A DNA stretch of 39,117 nt, taken from contig NZ_NOIF01000024.1 in assembly GCF_002265265.1 (NCBI RefSeq), forward strand, positions 1-39,117, given 5' to 3'. Positions 36,869 to 39,117 of this stretch are shown one piece after another. Under the pieces are notes generated by a model that was given only the letters and a program-made list of their open reading frames with translations, had not been told where the DNA came from and made no database searches. The stretch is from Photobacterium sanguinicancri (GTDB taxonomy: Bacteria > Pseudomonadota > Gammaproteobacteria > Enterobacterales > Vibrionaceae). The position numbers and the translations under genes are program-made. Each line of letters begins with the position of its first letter. The stretch's first letter is position 1.

Positions 36869-37840
36869 ATGGGGAAGTTGGTGAATGGCGTCTGGCATGA
36901 TATTTGGTATGACACCAAAGAAAGCGATGGCAAATTTGTACGAGAAGATGCCGGTTTTCGTGATTGGGTGACGGCTGATGGTGAACCGGGGCCACAAGGG
37001 CAGCACGGCTTTCAGGCAGAGTCTGGCCGTTACCATCTGTATGTTTCGCTGGCTTGTCCATGGGCGCATCGAGCTTTGATTTTCAGGCAGCTTAAGCAAC
37101 TAGAGGAACACATAGGCGTTACTGTAGTGAGTCCAAATATGCTAACGGAAGGTTGGGTGTTTGATGAGCCCGAACCGAATTATGGCCTAATGTATCTGCA
37201 TCAGCTGTATAGCAAAGCCAAGCCCGATTACACGGGAAGGGTAACGGTGCCTGTACTGTGGGATAAACAGACTCAAACAATTGTCAGTAATGAATCTTCA
37301 GAGATCATCCGAATGTTCAATCAAGCGTTCGATGCATTAACGGGTAACCATGACGATTATTATCCGTACCATTTAGCGACAGAGGTTGATAAGTGGAATG
37401 ACTTTATCTATCCCGCCATAAATAATGGGGTTTACCGCTGTGGCTTTGCCACGACACAAGCGGCATACGAAGAGGCTTTTGATGGCTTATTTACTGCGTT
37501 AGACCGTGTCGACCATCATCTATCGACCCACCGTTATCTGGCGGGTGACAGCATTACAGAGGCCGATTGGCGACTCTTCACCACCTTGATTCGTTTTGAT
37601 GCCGTATATGTGGGACATTTTAAGTGTAATCGCCAACGGATTGAGGATTATGCGCACTTATCTGGCTATGTGAAAGAGTTGTATCAATATGCTCAGATAG
37701 CGGAGACCGTCGATTTTTACCATATTAAGCGTCATTACTATGCTAGCCACAGCACAATAAACCCGACTCGTATTATTCCGTTAGGGCCTGAATTAGATTT
37801 ATTATCATCGCATGGCCGTGGTATTCGTCGTGATATGTAA
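36869..37840 (+). CDS. yqjG: Glutathionyl-hydroquinone reductase (YqjG/ECM4)
   Basis: A 323-residue enzyme of the xi-class GST family. It reduces glutathionyl-hydroquinones to free hydroquinones and glutathione in the cytosol. The catalytic Cys63 is in SLACPWAHRALI. I choose ATG 36869 over 36860 because AAGGA (36856-36860) overlaps the first ATG and lies 8 nt from the second. The protein then begins MGKLVNGVWHD, like E. coli YqjG (MGQLIDGVWHD). It is a single gene; no terminator was seen directly after it. Confidence 0.93.
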   Translation: MGKLVNGVWHDIWYDTKESDGKFVREDAGFRDWVTADGEPGPQGQHGFQAESGRYHLYVSLACPWAHRALIFRQLKQLEEHIGVTVVSPNMLTEGWVFDEPEPNYGLMYLHQLYSKAKPDYTGRVTVPVLWDKQTQTIVSNESSEIIRMFNQAFDALTGNHDDYYPYHLATEVDKWNDFIYPAINNGVYRCGFATTQAAYEEAFDGLFTALDRVDHHLSTHRYLAGDSITEADWRLFTTLIRFDAVYVGHFKCNRQRIEDYAHLSGYVKELYQYAQIAETVDFYHIKRHYYASHSTINPTRIIPLGPELDLLSSHGRGIRRDM

Positions 37841-38047
37841 ATATTACTGTGATCTTATTCAATGTTTTAAAAGCAAATAAACATTATTGAAGTGAGTAAT
37901 GGCCTAGATAATAAAAGCTTTACTCGCTTCGCATTATAATTTATCGAACTAATTATAATAACGCTCATTCTTGAACAGGCAGTTTGGTTTGGATGATTTG
38001 ATTTAGGTGGTGTAACTCAACTAAGTCAATGTGAGTGAATAATTATA

Positions 38048-38980
38048 ATGAAAAAAATCGACGATATAGATATTAGGTTATTGCAACTTTTTCTGATCAT
38101 TGTTGAAAGTGATGGCTTTTCCGCTGCGCAATATCAATTGAATATGCATCAATCAAGTATCAGTAAGAAGATGAATGATTTGGAAACACGGCTAGGGATG
38201 ACCTTATGTCATCGAGGGCGAAGTGGTTTCAAATTAACGCCTGACGGTCTGAAAGTGTATGAGATGAGTCGACAGTTGTTTGGTCAGATTGATGTCTTTC
38301 AAAAGCAGATCGATAATATCCGCAGTATCTCATGTGGTAATATTCAATTCGGCATGGTGGATAACTTAGTGACCAATCCTGATTGCTTTATACCAGCCGC
38401 GATAGCATCCTTTGTTGATAAGCACCCGCAAGTACGGATTGACTGTGCGATCGCAGATTCTTACCAGATTGAAAAAGGGCTGTTAGAAGATAAGTTTGAT
38501 ATTGGTATCACCTCGTCAGAAGTTAAAAAAAGTGGATTAGATTATCATTATCTCTTTGAAGAGAAACAAAGTTTATACTGTGTGCCGCAACATGCCATCC
38601 TTGATATTAACCGACCTGCAAGCCTAAAAGATATCCAAAATAACGCGTTAGTTGAACGAGGTCTCGCTCATCATATTACGCCAATGAGCGAGGTGATGGC
38701 ATCATGCTGCACAGCTTATGCGCCAAACATGGAAGCCACTGCCCATTTGATTTTATCCGGTCGATTTATGGGGTATTTGCCCGATCATTATGCTGATATT
38801 TGGCTGCAAAAAGGAATGATGGCCAAAGTGCCAGTGGTGGAAGAACTCGCTTACTCGACCCATTTTTATCTAACCACCAATGAGCAACATGACTTGTCGC
38901 TAGCGTCTAAAGCATTAGTGAATGACTTAAAACAATCTCATGATATAAAAAGTGTGATGGCTGAACTATCATTGGGTTGA
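38048..38980 (+). CDS. LysR-type transcriptional regulator
   Basis: A 310-residue LysR-type regulator. The N-terminal winged helix-turn-helix (residues 8-66) reads IRLLQLFLIIVESDGFSAAQ then HQSSISKKMNDLETRLGMTL. A linker helix and a two-lobed effector domain follow, including FDIGITSSE, where the family often binds its inducer. It has no divergent partner gene, as LysR regulators often have; the nearest gene upstream, yqjG, runs the same way, 207 nt before. Only weak ribosome-site character is seen before the ATG, so the start is less certain. The target is unknown. Confidence 0.88.
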   Translation: MKKIDDIDIRLLQLFLIIVESDGFSAAQYQLNMHQSSISKKMNDLETRLGMTLCHRGRSGFKLTPDGLKVYEMSRQLFGQIDVFQKQIDNIRSISCGNIQFGMVDNLVTNPDCFIPAAIASFVDKHPQVRIDCAIADSYQIEKGLLEDKFDIGITSSEVKKSGLDYHYLFEEKQSLYCVPQHAILDINRPASLKDIQNNALVERGLAHHITPMSEVMASCCTAYAPNMEATAHLILSGRFMGYLPDHYADIWLQKGMMAKVPVVEELAYSTHFYLTTNEQHDLSLASKALVNDLKQSHDIKSVMAELSLG

Positions 38981-39080
38981 TAGGGTAAATTGCCAATAGC
39001 TAACGGGGTGAGAACTTCCTTTGTCTTTTCAGACAGGTATTCGTTACCTTTGTTAAATTGATCGATTGAAACTTTATTCT

Positions 39081-39113
39081 AGCCAGCTGAAAAATATTTC
39101 AGCTGGCTTTTTT
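39081..39113 (+). terminator. Terminator near the right edge
   Basis: A perfect 12-bp stem, AGCCAGCTGAAA with TTTCAGCTGGCT, a 4-nt loop and a T run. It lies 100 nt past the LysR gene and most simply ends that transcript. Confidence 0.85.
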
Positions 39114-39117
39114 ATGC

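Overview
The window looks like chromosomal DNA of a gammaproteobacterium of the family Vibrionaceae, most likely Photobacterium. The reasons are the gene order ligA-zipA-cysZ-cysK-ptsHI-crr shared with enterics, two OmpU-like general porins, the H-ring flagellar proteins FlgT/FlgO/FlgP typical of polar-flagellated vibrios, moderate GC, and compact genes separated by strong rho-independent terminators. Genus assignment is inference. There is no prophage, insertion sequence, CRISPR array or rRNA. The only RNA gene seen is tRNA-Arg(CCT).

Layout. (1) 295-3844: a YfeZ-like membrane protein, a small exported protein, a convergent NMT1-GGDEF sensor diguanylate cyclase and a YfeX-type DyP peroxidase. 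(2) 4031-8816, minus strand: crr, ptsI and ptsH (PTS sugar phosphotransfer and catabolite signalling), then cysK and cysZ (sulfate uptake and cysteine synthesis). (3) 9278-12725: zipA (division) and ligA (replication/repair). (4) 13282-17817: two porins, each next to a DUF2057 (YccT-like) exported protein, with elaborate leaders and promoter regions. (5) 17959-20617: gltX, an easily missed 58-residue secreted peptide gene on the minus strand, and a PAP2-type phosphatase. (6) 21052-23590: tRNA-Arg(CCT), flgT, and a flgO-flgP operon behind a near-consensus sigma-28 promoter. (7) 23735-28933: an orphan family-5 solute-binding protein and a four-gene polar amino acid ABC transporter. (8) 29205-34784: an RND efflux adaptor and pump followed by an Omp85-like beta-barrel protein. 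(9) 35015-38980: grxB, xthA, a glutathionyl-hydroquinone reductase and a LysR regulator.

The most interesting signals are regulatory. Both porin mRNAs appear to begin with a stem-loop that displays the same TCGGCGGCCA loop on stems of different sequence, which suggests a conserved RNA element. Each porin promoter region also carries its own repeats or palindrome. Among proteins, the RND pump has alanine where AcrB has Asp408 and arginine where AcrB has Lys940. GluRS has His125/Lys127 where the E. coli zinc site has Cys125/His127. The diguanylate cyclase has AGDEF and no RxxD inhibitory site. Most of the rest is ordinary core genome.
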